A stretch of DNA of 64,000 nucleotides from Phenylobacterium sp. NIBR 498073 (GCF_027286305.1 NZ_CP114599.1:124001-188000), one strand, 5' to 3'. Counted from the first letter of the stretch, positions 8,734 through 18,841 are shown. Notes: generated by a model from the sequence alone, not told the origin. Numbers and translations are program-made.

Positions 8734-10074
8734 ATGACCGGTTCTGCGCCTGCAAAGCGCCTCTTCATCAAGACCTACGGCTGTCAGATGAACGTCTATG
8801 ACAGCGAGCGCATGGCCGACGTGCTGGCGCCGCTGGGCTACGGCGTGACTTCGACCCCGGAGGACGCCGACCTCGTCGTCCTCAACACCTGCCACATCCG
8901 CGAGAAGGCCACCGAGAAGGTCTATTCCGAGCTCGGCCAGATCAAGCTGATGAAGCAGGCGAAGGCCGAGGCCGGCGGCAAGATGACCATCGCCGTCGCC
9001 GGCTGCGTCGCCCAGGCCGAGGGCGAGCAGATCATGCTGCGCCAGCCGGCCGTCGACCTGGTGGTCGGGCCGCAGGCCTATCATCAGCTGCCCGAGCTGA
9101 TCGCCCGCGCCCACCGGGCCCGCGGCGAGCGCCTGGCCGCCGACTTCGCCGCCGACGAGAAGTTCGACGCCCTGCCGGTCGAACGCAATCCGGAGGGCGT
9201 CACCGCCTTCCTCACGGTGCAGGAAGGCTGCGACAAGTTCTGCACCTTCTGCGTCGTGCCCTACACCCGCGGCGGGGAGTGGTCGCGCCCGGTCGAGACC
9301 ATCCTGGCCGAGGCCCGCGATCTGGCCGCCAAGGGCGTTCGCGAGGTCACCCTGCTGGGCCAGAACGTCAACGCCTACGCCGGTGAAGGCGGCCTGGCGG
9401 GCCTGGCGCGCCAGTTGGCGCAGATCGAGGGCCTGGACCGCATCCGCTACACCACCAGCCACCCGGCCGACATGGACGAGGCGCTGATCGCCGCCCACGC
9501 CGAGCTGCCGCAGTTGATGCCCTATCTGCACCTGCCGGTGCAGGCCGGCTCGGACAAGATCCTCAAGGCGATGAACCGCGCCCACACCGCGGAAAGCTAC
9601 CTGCGGCTGGTCGAGAAGATCCGCGCCGCGCGGCCCGACATCGCCATGTCCGGCGACTTCATCGTCGGCTTCCCGGGCGAGCGCGACGCCGACTTCGAGG
9701 CGACCCTGCAGCTGGTGCGCGAGGTCGGTTACGCCGCCTCTTTCACCTTCAAGTACTCGCGCCGTCCTGGCACCCCGGCCGCCGCCCTGCCGGGCCAGGT
9801 GGCCGAGGAGGTCAAGGACGAGCGGCTGGCCCGCCTCAACGCCCTGATCGACGAGCAGCAGCGCGCCTTCAACGCCGCTCAGGTCGGCAAGGTGCTGCCG
9901 GTGCTGTTCGAAAAGCCCGGCCGCCATCCGGGCCAGCTCTCGGGCCGCAGCCCTTATCTGCAGGCCGTCCACGTCGAAGGCCCCGAGCGGCTGATCGGCC
10001 AGATCGTGCCTGTGCGCATCGAGACGGCCCACAAGATGAGCCTGGCCGGCGTGCTCGAGATGGAGACCGCGTGA
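8734..10074 (+). CDS. miaB: tRNA-2-methylthio-N6-dimethylallyladenosine synthase
   Basis: A 446-residue radical SAM methylthiotransferase. The N-terminal UPF0004 domain has the three auxiliary-cluster cysteines ([24 protein letters not shown]). The radical SAM core has CDKFCTFC at about residues 166-173, and a TRAM domain closes the C-terminus. It converts i6A37 to ms2i6A37 in tRNA and needs two [4Fe-4S] clusters, so it is a plausible client of the NfuA protein nearby. The stop overlaps the GTG of phoH (GTGA), indicating translational coupling. Confidence 0.96.
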   Translation: MTGSAPAKRLFIKTYGCQMNVYDSERMADVLAPLGYGVTSTPEDADLVVLNTCHIREKATEKVYSELGQIKLMKQAKAEAGGKMTIAVAGCVAQAEGEQIMLRQPAVDLVVGPQAYHQLPELIARAHRARGERLAADFAADEKFDALPVERNPEGVTAFLTVQEGCDKFCTFCVVPYTRGGEWSRPVETILAEARDLAAKGVREVTLLGQNVNAYAGEGGLAGLARQLAQIEGLDRIRYTTSHPADMDEALIAAHAELPQLMPYLHLPVQAGSDKILKAMNRAHTAESYLRLVEKIRAARPDIAMSGDFIVGFPGERDADFEATLQLVREVGYAASFTFKYSRRPGTPAAALPGQVAEEVKDERLARLNALIDEQQRAFNAAQVGKVLPVLFEKPGRHPGQLSGRSPYLQAVHVEGPERLIGQIVPVRIETAHKMSLAGVLEMETA

Positions 10075-11024
10075 GCCGCCCCGAGTACATCCCGCTTTCG
10101 GACGAGGCCGCCCGTGCGGTGGCCGGCGCCGCCAGCCGCCATGCGGCGCTGATCGAGGACGCCTTCAACGTCCTGATCGAGACCCCCGGCGGCGGGGTGT
10201 CGATCAATGGCGACGCCAAGTCCCGCGCCGGGGCCAAGCAGGTGGTCGCCGCCCTGGCCGCCCAGGCCGACTCCGGCCGCGAGGTCACCGAGGCCGACGT
10301 CCGGGTCGCCATCGGCGCCGCCCGCGCCGGGACCGGCAAGTCGCCGGCCGGCGGCCTGCCCAGCGGCCGTCGCGGCCAGGTCGCGCCGCGCACCCCGGGC
10401 CAGGCCCGCTATCTCGACTCGCTCAACAAGTGCGAACTGGTCTTCGGTCTCGGCCCGGCCGGCACCGGCAAGACCTTCCTGGCCGTGGCCCACGGCGCGG
10501 GCCTGCTGCTGCGCGGCGAGGTCGACCGCTTGATCGTCAGCCGTCCGGCGGTGGAGGCGGGCGAGCGGCTCGGCTTCCTGCCCGGCGACATGAACGAGAA
10601 GGTCGACCCCTACATGGCCCCGGTCTGGGAGGCGCTGACCGACATCATCGGCGCCGAGCAGCTGCGCCGGCGGCGGGAGAAGGGCGAGATCGAGGTCGCG
10701 CCGATCGCCTTCCTGCGCGGCCGCACGCTCAGCCACGCCTTCATCATCATCGACGAGGCTCAGAACACCACCCGGCTGCAGATGAAGATGGTCCTGACCC
10801 GCATCGGCGAGGGCTCGCGCATGGCGGTCACCGGCGACCCCAGCCAGATCGACCTGGTCAACGCCGCCGATTCCGGCCTCGCCCACGCGGTCGGCCTGTT
10901 GGAGGGCGTCCAAGGGGTCGGGGTCAACCGGTTCTCGGTCGAGGACGTGGTGCGCCACCCGATGGTCGAACGCATCGTGCGCGCCTACGACGCCGATGCG
11001 GCCAAGAGCGGACGCGCGATTTGA
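10071..11024 (+). CDS. PhoH-family ATPase
   Basis: A 317-residue cytoplasmic P-loop ATPase with Walker A GPAGTGKT at about residues 130-137, the PhoH signature [16 protein letters not shown], and the DEAQN Walker B motif near residue 228. It is linked to RNA metabolism mainly through its conserved neighbours; PhoH-YbeY-CorC-Lnt is a widespread gene order in proteobacteria and is reproduced here. GTG 10071 starts inside the miaB stop, and its own TGA overlaps the TTG of ybeY. Confidence 0.94.
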   Translation: MSRPEYIPLSDEAARAVAGAASRHAALIEDAFNVLIETPGGGVSINGDAKSRAGAKQVVAALAAQADSGREVTEADVRVAIGAARAGTGKSPAGGLPSGRRGQVAPRTPGQARYLDSLNKCELVFGLGPAGTGKTFLAVAHGAGLLLRGEVDRLIVSRPAVEAGERLGFLPGDMNEKVDPYMAPVWEALTDIIGAEQLRRRREKGEIEVAPIAFLRGRTLSHAFIIIDEAQNTTRLQMKMVLTRIGEGSRMAVTGDPSQIDLVNAADSGLAHAVGLLEGVQGVGVNRFSVEDVVRHPMVERIVRAYDADAAKSGRAI

Positions 11025-11485
11025 TCGATATCGAGATCGAGGACGAAGCCTGGGTCGCCGCCGCGCCGCAGGCGCAGGATCTCGTGCAGGCCGCCGCCGC
11101 CGCGGCCTTGCGGCAGGCCGAGTTCGACGGTGACGCAGTCACCATCCTGCTGACCGACGACGACAGCGTGCGCGACCTCAACGCCCGGTTCCGCGGCAAG
11201 GACTATGCGACCAATGTCCTGTCCTTCCTCGCGCCGCAGAACCCGGAGGGACACCTGGGCGACATCGCCCTGGCGTTCGGCGTCTGCGCCCGCGAAGCCG
11301 CCGAACAGGGCAAGCCGCTCGCGCACCACCTGCAGCATCTGGTGGCGCATGGCGTGCTGCATCTTTTAGGATACGATCACGAGACCGACGCCGAGGCCGA
11401 ACACATGGAAGGTCTAGAGCGCGTCATCCTGGCCGGGCTCGGGGTTCCTGACCCCTACGCGGCTGAGCAGGGAGACCATGGCTAA
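11021..11485 (+). CDS. ybeY: Endoribonuclease YbeY (16S rRNA maturation)
   Basis: A 154-residue metalloprotein with the invariant zinc motif [11 protein letters not shown] (H-x3-H-x5-H) near residues 110-120. It acts in 16S rRNA 3'-end processing and ribosome quality control. The start is TTG at 11021, overlapping the phoH TGA (TTGA); an in-frame ATG is not available before the conserved N-terminal strand ([10 protein letters not shown]). It overlaps corC by 8 bases, so phoH, ybeY and corC form a strongly coupled unit. Confidence 0.94.
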   Translation: MIDIEIEDEAWVAAAPQAQDLVQAAAAAALRQAEFDGDAVTILLTDDDSVRDLNARFRGKDYATNVLSFLAPQNPEGHLGDIALAFGVCAREAAEQGKPLAHHLQHLVAHGVLHLLGYDHETDAEAEHMEGLERVILAGLGVPDPYAAEQGDHG

Positions 11486-12350
11486 CTCTTCGGACGGGAT
11501 ATCCAGTCCGCCCGAACCTCCCAGTCGAAGCCGGGGGATTCGGGCGTTCTTTCGCAAACTTCGGGCCGGCCGGGCCGAGGCGCCGCCGCCGGGCCCGACG
11601 TCGGGCGCCAACGGCCTCGTAGAACAGGCGGCCGCCTTCCAGACCCTGCGGGTCTCCGACGTGATGACGCCGCGCGTCGACATCGTCGCGGTCGAGCTGT
11701 CGACGTCGTTCTCCGAAGTGGTCGACCTGTTCGCGGAGTCCGAGCACAGCCGGATGCCGATCTACCGCGAGACCCTGGACGATCCCGTGGGGGTCATCCA
11801 CGTCAAGGACATCTTCAAGCTGCTGGCCGGGCGCGGCCGACGGCCCGGCCCGTCCGACCTGGTGCTCCAGAAGCTGCGCCGCGACGCGCTCTACGTGCCC
11901 GGATCTATGCGCGCCGCCGACCTGTTGCTGCGCATGCAGGCCGAGCGCACTCACATGGCCATGGTCATCGACGAGTTCGGCGGCACCGACGGCCTGGTGA
12001 CCATGGAGGACCTGGTCGAGGCCGTGGTCGGCGAGATCGACGACGAGCACGACGAGGCCGCGGTCGCCTCCATCACGCCGCGGGCAGGGGGCGTCTACGA
12101 GGTCGACGCCCGCGCGCCGCTGGAGAAGCTGGAGGCGGCCCTGGGCGAGCATCTGGCGCCCGGCGAACTGGACGAGGAGATCGACACCGTCGGCGGGCTC
12201 GTCTCGGCCCTCGCCGGCCGCGTGCCGCAGCGCGGGGAGGTCATCGCCCATCCCGCAGGCTTCGAAATCCAGGTGCTGGATTCCGACGCCAGACGTGTAA
12301 AGCGGGTGCGGTTCGCGCCCGTGACGGCGCCGTCCGGCGAAGAGGTCTGA
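11478..12350 (+). CDS. CorC/HlyC-type CBS-domain protein
   Basis: A 290-residue soluble protein with two CBS domains (about residues 60-185, beginning [15 protein letters not shown]) and a C-terminal CorC_HlyC domain (about 205-285). It lacks the N-terminal DUF21 membrane domain of larger family members, so it matches the short YbeX/CorC type associated with magnesium/cobalt homeostasis and, more recently, ribosome metabolism; which applies here is not decided by sequence. The middle contains the usual [19 protein letters not shown] signature. lnt begins 1 base after its stop. Confidence 0.9.
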   Translation: MANSSDGISSPPEPPSRSRGIRAFFRKLRAGRAEAPPPGPTSGANGLVEQAAAFQTLRVSDVMTPRVDIVAVELSTSFSEVVDLFAESEHSRMPIYRETLDDPVGVIHVKDIFKLLAGRGRRPGPSDLVLQKLRRDALYVPGSMRAADLLLRMQAERTHMAMVIDEFGGTDGLVTMEDLVEAVVGEIDDEHDEAAVASITPRAGGVYEVDARAPLEKLEAALGEHLAPGELDEEIDTVGGLVSALAGRVPQRGEVIAHPAGFEIQVLDSDARRVKRVRFAPVTAPSGEEV

Positions 12351-12351
12351 T

Positions 12352-13935
12352 CTGAAAACGCCGTCTCCCTGGCTCGCGCGGCTGCTGGCGCTGGGCGCCG
12401 GCGTCGCGGCCGGCCTAGCGCATCCGCCGTTCGGCGTGCTGCCGGGCCTGCTCGGCTACGCCCTGATGATGCGGATGGCGGAGACGACCGGCGCCCGGCC
12501 GCGGCGCTCGGCCTTTTTCCGCGGTTGGCTGGCGGGTGTCGGCTACTTCGCGGTCGGCGTCTGGTGGATCACCGAGGCGTTCCTGGTCGACGCTGCGGCC
12601 CACGGTTGGATGGCGCCGTTCGCCTTGCTGTTCATGGCCGGCGGGCTGGCCCTGTTCTGGGGGCTGGCCGCGCTGCTCTATCGCATCGCCGATGTTCGCG
12701 GCCCGGGCCGGGTGCTGGTGTTCGCCGGCGCCCTGGCGTTGCTCGAATGGGTGCGCTCGCACATCTTCACCGGGTTCCCGTGGAATCTGCCCGGCGAGAG
12801 CTGGACCGCCGGCGGGGCGGTGTCGCAGGTCGCTTCGCTGATCGGGCCCTACGCCCTCAGCTGGGTGACCATCGCGCTGGCGGCGAGCTTCGCCCTGGCG
12901 CTGGACGCCGGCTCGCCGCGCCGCCGGTTCGCCGGTCCGCTGCTGGCGGCGCTTGTGCTGGCGGGCATGTTCGCCTTCGGGACCGTGCGCCTGTCGACCG
13001 CCCCGCCCGTCCGCGCCGACGCGCCGATGGTGCGCATCGTCCAGGCCGATATCGACCAGAAGGACAAGTGGAAGCCCGAGAACCTCGACGCCATCGTCGA
13101 GGCCTATGTCGAGCTGTCGCGCGGCAAGCCCGGCGACCCGGTCCCGCAGATCATCGTCTGGCCCGAGGGCGCGTTGCCGGCGGTCATCGATGACCTGCTC
13201 GCGCCGGGCAGCCCCTATGTCGCCCGCTTCGCCCAGGCGGTCGCGCCGGGCCAGACCCTGCTGTTGGGCGCTAATCGCGTGCAGTTCGACGCCCAGGGGC
13301 AGCCCGACTATTTCAACAGCCTCGTCGCCCTGCGCGGCGAACCCGAGGGCCTGAAGGTCACGGGCGTCTACGACAAGCACCGGCTGGTGCCGTTCGGCGA
13401 GTTCCTGCCCTTCGGCGACCTGGCGACCCGGCTCGGCATCCGCAGCCTGGTGCATATGCCCGAGGACTTCACCGCCGGTCCGGCGCCCAGGCCGATCTCG
13501 CCTCAGGGCCTGCCGCCGCTGCAGCCGCTGATCTGCTACGAGGCGCTGTTTCCGCGCTTCGCCGAAGCCGCCGCGACGCGCGCCGGCCTGCGGCCCCAGT
13601 GGCTGCTGAACGTCTCCAACGACGCCTGGTTCGGGGCCACCAGCGGCCCCTGGCAGCATCTCAACATCGCTAGCTATCGCGCGATCGAGAGTGGCCTGCC
13701 GATCATTCGGGCGACCCCTACCGGCGTTTCGGCGGTCATCGACGCCCAGGGTCGGATCGTCCCGGGGGCCGAACTCGGACTCGGAAAAACGGGCGTGATC
13801 GACGCTCGGTTGCCCGCTCCGCGGGCTAGGACAATCTACAGTGTAATCAGCGAAGCAGGCTTCGCCATGATGTTGCTCCTTTCGCTGGCCATGGTCGGAT
13901 TTCGACAGTTACATCGGCGAATAGAGCGGAATTGA
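12352..13935 (+). CDS. lnt: Apolipoprotein N-acyltransferase, apparent CTG start
   Basis: A 527-residue inner-membrane enzyme adding the third acyl chain to lipoproteins. After several N-terminal membrane helices comes a nitrilase-like periplasmic domain with the catalytic triad Glu272 (WPEGALP), Lys342 (YDKHRLVPFGEF) and Cys395 (LICYEALF), close to E. coli numbering (267/335/387). No ATG, GTG or TTG exists between the in-frame stop at 12322 and GTG 12436. A start at GTG 12436 would remove the first membrane helix (LARLLALGAGVAAGLAHPP). CTG 12352 has AAGAGG (12340-12345) 6 bases upstream and lies 1 base after the corC stop, so I take it as the start. Confidence 0.9.
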   Translation: MKTPSPWLARLLALGAGVAAGLAHPPFGVLPGLLGYALMMRMAETTGARPRRSAFFRGWLAGVGYFAVGVWWITEAFLVDAAAHGWMAPFALLFMAGGLALFWGLAALLYRIADVRGPGRVLVFAGALALLEWVRSHIFTGFPWNLPGESWTAGGAVSQVASLIGPYALSWVTIALAASFALALDAGSPRRRFAGPLLAALVLAGMFAFGTVRLSTAPPVRADAPMVRIVQADIDQKDKWKPENLDAIVEAYVELSRGKPGDPVPQIIVWPEGALPAVIDDLLAPGSPYVARFAQAVAPGQTLLLGANRVQFDAQGQPDYFNSLVALRGEPEGLKVTGVYDKHRLVPFGEFLPFGDLATRLGIRSLVHMPEDFTAGPAPRPISPQGLPPLQPLICYEALFPRFAEAAATRAGLRPQWLLNVSNDAWFGATSGPWQHLNIASYRAIESGLPIIRATPTGVSAVIDAQGRIVPGAELGLGKTGVIDARLPAPRARTIYSVISEAGFAMMLLLSLAMVGFRQLHRRIERN

Positions 13936-13951
13936 CGAATTGGTCAGGTTT

Positions 13952-13980
13952 TTGACGCGTCAGTCGAGGCTCGTCTAAGG
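13952..13980 (+). promoter_or_regulatory. Possible sigma-70-like promoter for the XRE regulator
   Basis: TTGACG (13952-13957), a 17-base spacer, then CTAAGG (13975-13980). The predicted transcript start would be almost at the ATG (13988), giving a leader of only a few bases. The -10 match is weak. Confidence 0.3.
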
Positions 13981-13987
13981 TGAGCCC

Positions 13988-14413
13988 ATGTCCAAGGACC
14001 TCGATAGCGTTCCCAATCCAATCGACGTGCATGTCGGCCTGCGCATCAGGCTTCGTCGTAAGGAACTGGGGGTCAGCCAGGAAAAACTCGCCGAGGCGAT
14101 CGGCCTGACCTTTCAGCAGGTCCAGAAGTACGAGCGGGCGGCGAACCGGGTTTCGGCCTCCAAGCTCTACGAGATGGCCCGCGCGCTCGAAACCTCGACG
14201 GCCTACTTCTTCGAGGGGCTGGCCGACACCGCCACCATCGGCGCCGACGGCTCGCCCGGCGGCCAAGCTCACCTGCAAGCCTTCCTGCTGACGCCCGAGG
14301 GCGTCGAATTGGCCAGCGCCTTCCCGCGGATCACCCCGCCGCGCGTGCGTCGGCGGATCCTCGATCTCGTCCGCGCCATGGTCGAAGAAGACCCCTCGAT
14401 CCTCGACGACTGA
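13988..14413 (+). CDS. XRE-family helix-turn-helix transcriptional regulator
   Basis: A 141-residue DNA-binding protein with a Cro/C1-type HTH at about residues 15-70 ([21 protein letters not shown], then [19 protein letters not shown]). The C-terminal tail contains a short acidic helix ([15 protein letters not shown]). Close relatives occur in several copies in Caulobacter and Phenylobacterium, some with cell-cycle or envelope roles, but no target can be named for this one. It is convergent with the O-acetylation module on the other strand, 9 bases away. Confidence 0.85.
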   Translation: MSKDLDSVPNPIDVHVGLRIRLRRKELGVSQEKLAEAIGLTFQQVQKYERAANRVSASKLYEMARALETSTAYFFEGLADTATIGADGSPGGQAHLQAFLLTPEGVELASAFPRITPPRVRRRILDLVRAMVEEDPSILDD

Positions 14414-14422
14414 GGCGGCCGC

Positions 14423-15961
14423 TCAGCCGATCTGGACCTTGGGGCCAGGACAGGCGAGCCACCCCCCGGACGAGGCCCGATAGATGGTCATGCCGTAGCT
14501 TCCGCTCGGTGCGGGCGTGGAGATCAGGCGGGCGTCGAAGCCGTTGGGTTCTCCGACCGGCCGCTTGAACGCAATCCGCAGGTCCGGTCGGGGGCGGTCC
14601 ACCGCAATCTCCTGAATGAAGTCGCCGGCAGGACCGCTCAAACGCACCGCGGCCCGGCCAAGGCCGGCTTCCGCACGCAGGTCGGAAATCCAACCCGTGA
14701 TCTGCAGGTCGCCGCCGCGGGACTCGACCCTGTCGACCGCGCAGCCTGGGGCCTTCCGGGCGCTGGCCAGTTCCCGCCGCTCTGAGGCCAGCACCGGCCG
14801 CAGGCTTCTCGCCTTGTCGATGGCCGCCTCGATCGACGGTCCGGCGGGGGGGCTCGATCCAGGCGCCGTCGAAAGCACGGTGCCCAGGCCCGCCTCCTGC
14901 ACTTCGAGGATTACGAAGTCGGGCTTGAACCGCTCGATCAGGTCGGACCGCCAATATCCGTCGTCGATATGCGTCAGGATCACCTTGCTGAAGTGTCCGG
15001 TCAGGAACGGCAGCAGGGCGATGGAGAACGAGTCGCGCTGCATCAGCAGGACGGGCTTGTCCGGCGCTCCGGTGTCGATCACCTGGGGCGCGGTGAAGTC
15101 GCGGCGGCCGCCGCCCAGCCAGGTCGTCCTCCAGTTGGCGGCGGCGGGATCCTCATAGGTCCGGTAGCGGATGGGCACGAAGCTGGCGACGCCGATCATC
15201 CGGGCGAGGTCGCGGGGGCGTTTGGGGTCGGTGTCGTTCGGCCTGAAGTCGCTGAGCGGCCGGGTCGTTTCAGCCAGGCCCTGGGCCCGCAGCGCCTGCA
15301 TGATGGCGCCATAGCCGGCATAGGCGCCGTCGCCGGTCCAATGGGTGTCGTGTTTGCTGAACGTTGTGACGCCGGCGGTCTTCGCTGCGGTGACCGCGGC
15401 CTCCAGATAGAGCAGGCGGCCGGGCGTCGCCTCGTTCGCCAGCGCTTCGGCGGCCCGGCTGTATCGGCTCGGATCCAGGTGGAACCAGGACGGTGCGAAC
15501 TCCGGATAGATCGCCTCCCGCACGGGCGCGGCGACGACGAGATAGCTGGCGCCCCGGGCCTGCAGGTAGTCCGAGCGGGCTTCCAGGTTCGCCAGTAGGG
15601 ACCGGGCTTCGTCGGCGCCGAGCCGGTACGCGCCGCGCGCCGCCCCAAGCAGGCTGCCGTCGTTGTAGAACAGCCAGCCGTCCCGGCCGATCAGCACCTT
15701 GTCCGAGCCGCTCACCCCTAGTTTCAGGCGCGCGAGGTTGAGGGTCGAGATCAGCAGGGGGCGAGCTGGGAAGTTGTCGGCGACATAGGCGTCCGTCTGG
15801 CGCCGCGCCTCCGTGATCCCAGAGGAAAGCGCTGGCGGCGGCGCGAGCTTGCGGCCTTCCCGCAGGTCCGGCTTGGGCAGGACTGCCGGCAGGCAGAACG
15901 CCGCGACCATCAGCGCGACAGCGCCGGCGATCAATCCGGGACGGGGGAGGGGGGCGCTCAT
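14423..15961 (-). CDS. AlgX/AlgJ-like SGNH-fold O-acetyltransferase component
   Basis: A 512-residue protein with an N-terminal membrane anchor or signal (about residues 8-28) and a periplasmic ALGX/ALGJ-type SGNH domain. Visible hallmarks are GRDGWLFYND near residue 92 and KHDTHWTGDGAYAGY near residue 205, where the Asp-x-His pair is the catalytic signature of AlgX/AlgJ. In known systems such a protein accepts acetyl groups delivered by an AlgI-type MBOAT and transfers them to an exported polysaccharide. The MBOAT partner is directly upstream in the same operon, 1 base away. The C-terminal 130 residues look like an extra beta-rich domain. No polysaccharide biosynthesis genes are adjacent, so the substrate is unknown. 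Confidence 0.82.
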   Translation of the reverse strand: MSAPLPRPGLIAGAVALMVAAFCLPAVLPKPDLREGRKLAPPPALSSGITEARRQTDAYVADNFPARPLLISTLNLARLKLGVSGSDKVLIGRDGWLFYNDGSLLGAARGAYRLGADEARSLLANLEARSDYLQARGASYLVVAAPVREAIYPEFAPSWFHLDPSRYSRAAEALANEATPGRLLYLEAAVTAAKTAGVTTFSKHDTHWTGDGAYAGYGAIMQALRAQGLAETTRPLSDFRPNDTDPKRPRDLARMIGVASFVPIRYRTYEDPAAANWRTTWLGGGRRDFTAPQVIDTGAPDKPVLLMQRDSFSIALLPFLTGHFSKVILTHIDDGYWRSDLIERFKPDFVILEVQEAGLGTVLSTAPGSSPPAGPSIEAAIDKARSLRPVLASERRELASARKAPGCAVDRVESRGGDLQITGWISDLRAEAGLGRAAVRLSGPAGDFIQEIAVDRPRPDLRIAFKRPVGEPNGFDARLISTPAPSGSYGMTIYRASSGGWLACPGPKVQIG

Positions 15962-15962
15962 C

Positions 15963-17402
15963 CTAGAACCGGAAATAGAGGAACGGGTTGAGCGTCGTCC
16001 CAGCCAGCACCGCGACGCTGAGCGTCAGGCCGGCGAGCAGCAGCGGGGTCGGCACCGCATGCGCCGAGCGCGTGTCCAGGCGCGACGGAAGGTCGGGCGA
16101 CGGCGCGTCGGATCTGGGCGCCCGCAGGCGCTGGAGCAGGGCCGGCAGGACCGGAAACGACAGGATCGAACCGGCGACGAGCGTCACGACCACCTCGATG
16201 TCGGCGAGGCGCGCCAGCTCTAGGCGCGGCGTCTGGAAGCTGCGCAGGTTGGCCATGGCGCCCAGATAGTCTCCCGCCTGGCCGAGGCTTTCGGCTCGGA
16301 AGATCACCCAGCCGGCGATGACCACGATCAGGACATAGGCGTGCCGGACCACGCCGGGCGCGCGCGCCAGCAGGCGACCCAGGCCGATCCGCTCGAGGAT
16401 CAGGAAGGCGCCGTGGAACAGTCCCCAGACGACGAACGTCCAGGCCGCGCCGTGCCACAGGCCGGTCAGCAGGAAGACGATGAGCAGGTTGCGGAGCGTT
16501 CGCAACTTGCCCCCGCGGTTTCCGCCCAGGGGGATGTAGAGGTAGTCGCGGAACCAGGACGAGAGCGAGATGTGCCAGCGCCGCCAGAAGTCGGTGATCG
16601 AGGCGGCGGCGTACGGGTAGTCGAAGTTCCGCGGGAAGGTGAAGCCGAGCATGAAGGCCAGGCCGATCGCCATGTTCGAGTAGCCGCAGAAGTCGAAGTA
16701 GATCTGCAGGGCGTAGGCGACGGCGCCCAGCCAGGCGGTGGTGGCGTCGAGCGTATCCGCCGGCAGGCCGAAGGCGAAATCGGCGAGCGGCGCGACCGCG
16801 TTGGCGACCAGCACTTTCTGGCACAGGCCGACGATGAAGTACTGGACGCCCAGCCCGATCCGGCCGGACCGGCGGCGGTCGGAATGCAGCTCGTCGGCGA
16901 TGTGCGCGTAGCGCACGATCGGGCCGGCGATCAGGTGCGGGAACATCAGCACGTAGGTCGCGAACCGGACCAGCGACCGCTCGGCCGGCAGGGTGCGCCG
17001 ATAGATGTCGACCGCATAGCTGATCAGCTGGAACGTGAAGAACGAAATACCCAGCAACAGGTGGTGCGAGGCTTCTGGGAAGGGGGCGCCGGTCAGCAGC
17101 CTGTTCAGCGACGCGCCGATGAAGCCGGCGTACTTGAACCAGCCGAGCACCGCGAGGTCAGTGATGATGATGCCCGCCAGCAGGGCTTGCCGCGCCCGGC
17201 CGCGGCTTCGATCCATGGCGCCGACGCCGATATGGTTGGCGACAATCAGCGCGCCAAGAAGCGCGAGAAACGCCCCCTCGCCCCAGGCGTAGAATAGCGC
17301 GCTCCCCGCCAGCAGCACGGCCGTCCGCCAGCCGCTGAGATAGTAGGCGAGCAGGAACGCCGGCAGGAAGTAGAAGATGAAGATGATGGATGAGAAAACC
17401 AT
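15963..17402 (-). CDS. MBOAT-family O-acyltransferase (AlgI-like)
   Basis: A 479-residue polytopic membrane protein. It opens MVFSSIIFIFYFLPAF, the usual AlgI/DltB-type N-terminus, which is why I start at 17402 rather than at the in-frame ATG 33 bases further upstream. The conserved MBOAT catalytic His lies in GLWHGAAWTFVVWG, and the family motif FWRRWHISLSSWFRDYLYIP precedes it. It moves acyl groups across the inner membrane for modification of an extracytoplasmic polymer. It is the first gene of a two-gene minus-strand operon with the SGNH protein. Confidence 0.9.
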   Translation of the reverse strand: MVFSSIIFIFYFLPAFLLAYYLSGWRTAVLLAGSALFYAWGEGAFLALLGALIVANHIGVGAMDRSRGRARQALLAGIIITDLAVLGWFKYAGFIGASLNRLLTGAPFPEASHHLLLGISFFTFQLISYAVDIYRRTLPAERSLVRFATYVLMFPHLIAGPIVRYAHIADELHSDRRRSGRIGLGVQYFIVGLCQKVLVANAVAPLADFAFGLPADTLDATTAWLGAVAYALQIYFDFCGYSNMAIGLAFMLGFTFPRNFDYPYAAASITDFWRRWHISLSSWFRDYLYIPLGGNRGGKLRTLRNLLIVFLLTGLWHGAAWTFVVWGLFHGAFLILERIGLGRLLARAPGVVRHAYVLIVVIAGWVIFRAESLGQAGDYLGAMANLRSFQTPRLELARLADIEVVVTLVAGSILSFPVLPALLQRLRAPRSDAPSPDLPSRLDTRSAHAVPTPLLLAGLTLSVAVLAGTTLNPFLYFRF

Positions 17403-17534
17403 CCGCCCCCACGGAACCAGCGTCCGCGCCTTCACAGCGCGGCGGGCGTGATCACGTCAAGCAATTCTCATGGGCCGCTCTGGCTTCGCTGCGTCGCCCC
17501 GCGACGTCGGATCGCGTGGACGTCGCTTGCGGGA

Positions 17535-17552
17535 TATAAGGATTTCTTTATA
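17535..17552. promoter_or_regulatory. Operator-like palindrome upstream of metK
   Basis: TATAAGGATTTCTTTATA is an imperfect 18-bp inverted repeat about 70 bases before the metK start, AT-rich against a very GC-rich background. It resembles operators described for ArsR-type, S-adenosylhomocysteine-responsive regulators (SahR) of methionine-cycle genes in proteobacteria. The half TATAAG may overlap a -10 element, which would suit repression. The regulator itself is not in this window. The remainder of the 17403-17620 gap shows nothing else I recognise. Confidence 0.5.
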
Positions 17553-17620
17553 GGTTTTCGCCGACGACGTCCAAATGGGGCCGCCCTGCGCGGCGGCCTG
17601 CCCGATTCCGGAGCTACCTC

Positions 17621-18841
17621 TTGAGCCGTTCCTCTTACATCTTCACCAGCGAAAGCGTTTCCGAAGGCCATCCGGACAAGGTCGCTGACCGTATCTCCGA
17701 CACGGTGGTCGACGCCTTCCTGTCGGTGGAGCCCGAGGCCCGCGTGGCCTGCGAGACCCTGGTCACCACCAACCGCATCGTGCTGGCCGGTGAAGTCCGG
17801 GCCGGCAAGCCGGGCGCCTCGAAGGCCGAGAACAAGGCGATGACCAAGGAGATCCTCGCCGGTCTCGAGCCCAAGGTCCGCGCCGCGGTGAAGGACATCG
17901 GCTACGCCCAGAAGGGCTTCCACTGGGAAAAGGCGAAGTTCGCCAACTTCCTGCACCCGCAGTCCGCCGACATCGCCGTCGGCGTCGACTCGACCGAGAA
18001 GAAGGAAGAGGGCGCGGGCGACCAAGGGATCATGTTCGGCTACGCCTGCGACGAGACCCCGTCGCTGATGCCGGCGACCCTGCAGTACTCGCACGACATC
18101 CTGCGCAAGCTGGCCGAGGTCCGTCACTCGGGCGAGGCCGACTTCCTTGAGCCGGACGCCAAGAGCCAAGTCACGGTGCTCTACCAGGACGGCCGCCCGG
18201 TCGAGATCCTGAAGATCGTCGTCTCGACCCAGCACAAGAAAAAGATCGGCGACCAGACCGTCAATTCGAAGCGCCTGGCCGCGGCCATCAAGCCGTACGT
18301 CGAGAGCGTCCTGCCGAGCGGCCTGATCACCAAGAAGACCAAGTGGCACGTCAACCCGACCGGCCGCTTCCTGATCGGCGGCCCGGACGGCGACGCCGGC
18401 CTCACCGGCCGCAAGATCATCGTCGACACCTATGGCGGCGCGGCCCCGCACGGCGGCGGCGCCTTCTCCGGCAAGGATCCGACCAAGGTCGATCGCTCGG
18501 CCGCCTACGCCTGCCGCTACCTGGCCAAGAACGTCGTGGCCGCCGGCCTGGCGCGCAAGTGCACCATTCAGATCAGCTACGCGATCGGTGTGTCCGACCC
18601 GCTCAGCTTCTATGTCGACCTGCACGACACCGGTCAGGTCGACCCGGCCAAGCTGGAGTTGGCCCTGCCGCAGATGATCGGCGGCGCCACGCCGCGCGCG
18701 ATCCGCGAGCACCTCGGCCTCAACCGCCCGGTCTACGCCCGCACCGCCGCCTACGGCCACTTCGGCCGCACCCCGGACAACGAGGGCGGCTTCTCCTGGG
18801 AAAAGACCGATCTGGTCGATCAGCTGAAGGCCCTGGCCTGA
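17621..18841 (+). CDS. metK: S-adenosylmethionine synthetase
   Basis: A 406-residue cytoplasmic enzyme making SAM from methionine and ATP. It begins [17 protein letters not shown] and carries the two PROSITE-type signatures [12 protein letters not shown] (about residue 128) and [16 protein letters not shown] (about residue 281). The start is TTG 17621 with GGAG 7 bases upstream; no ATG is available before the conserved N-terminus. At 406 residues it is slightly longer than E. coli MetK (384), as is common in alphaproteobacteria. trmB, a SAM-dependent enzyme, follows after a hairpin. Confidence 0.97.
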   Translation: MSRSSYIFTSESVSEGHPDKVADRISDTVVDAFLSVEPEARVACETLVTTNRIVLAGEVRAGKPGASKAENKAMTKEILAGLEPKVRAAVKDIGYAQKGFHWEKAKFANFLHPQSADIAVGVDSTEKKEEGAGDQGIMFGYACDETPSLMPATLQYSHDILRKLAEVRHSGEADFLEPDAKSQVTVLYQDGRPVEILKIVVSTQHKKKIGDQTVNSKRLAAAIKPYVESVLPSGLITKKTKWHVNPTGRFLIGGPDGDAGLTGRKIIVDTYGGAAPHGGGAFSGKDPTKVDRSAAYACRYLAKNVVAAGLARKCTIQISYAIGVSDPLSFYVDLHDTGQVDPAKLELALPQMIGGATPRAIREHLGLNRPVYARTAAYGHFGRTPDNEGGFSWEKTDLVDQLKALA

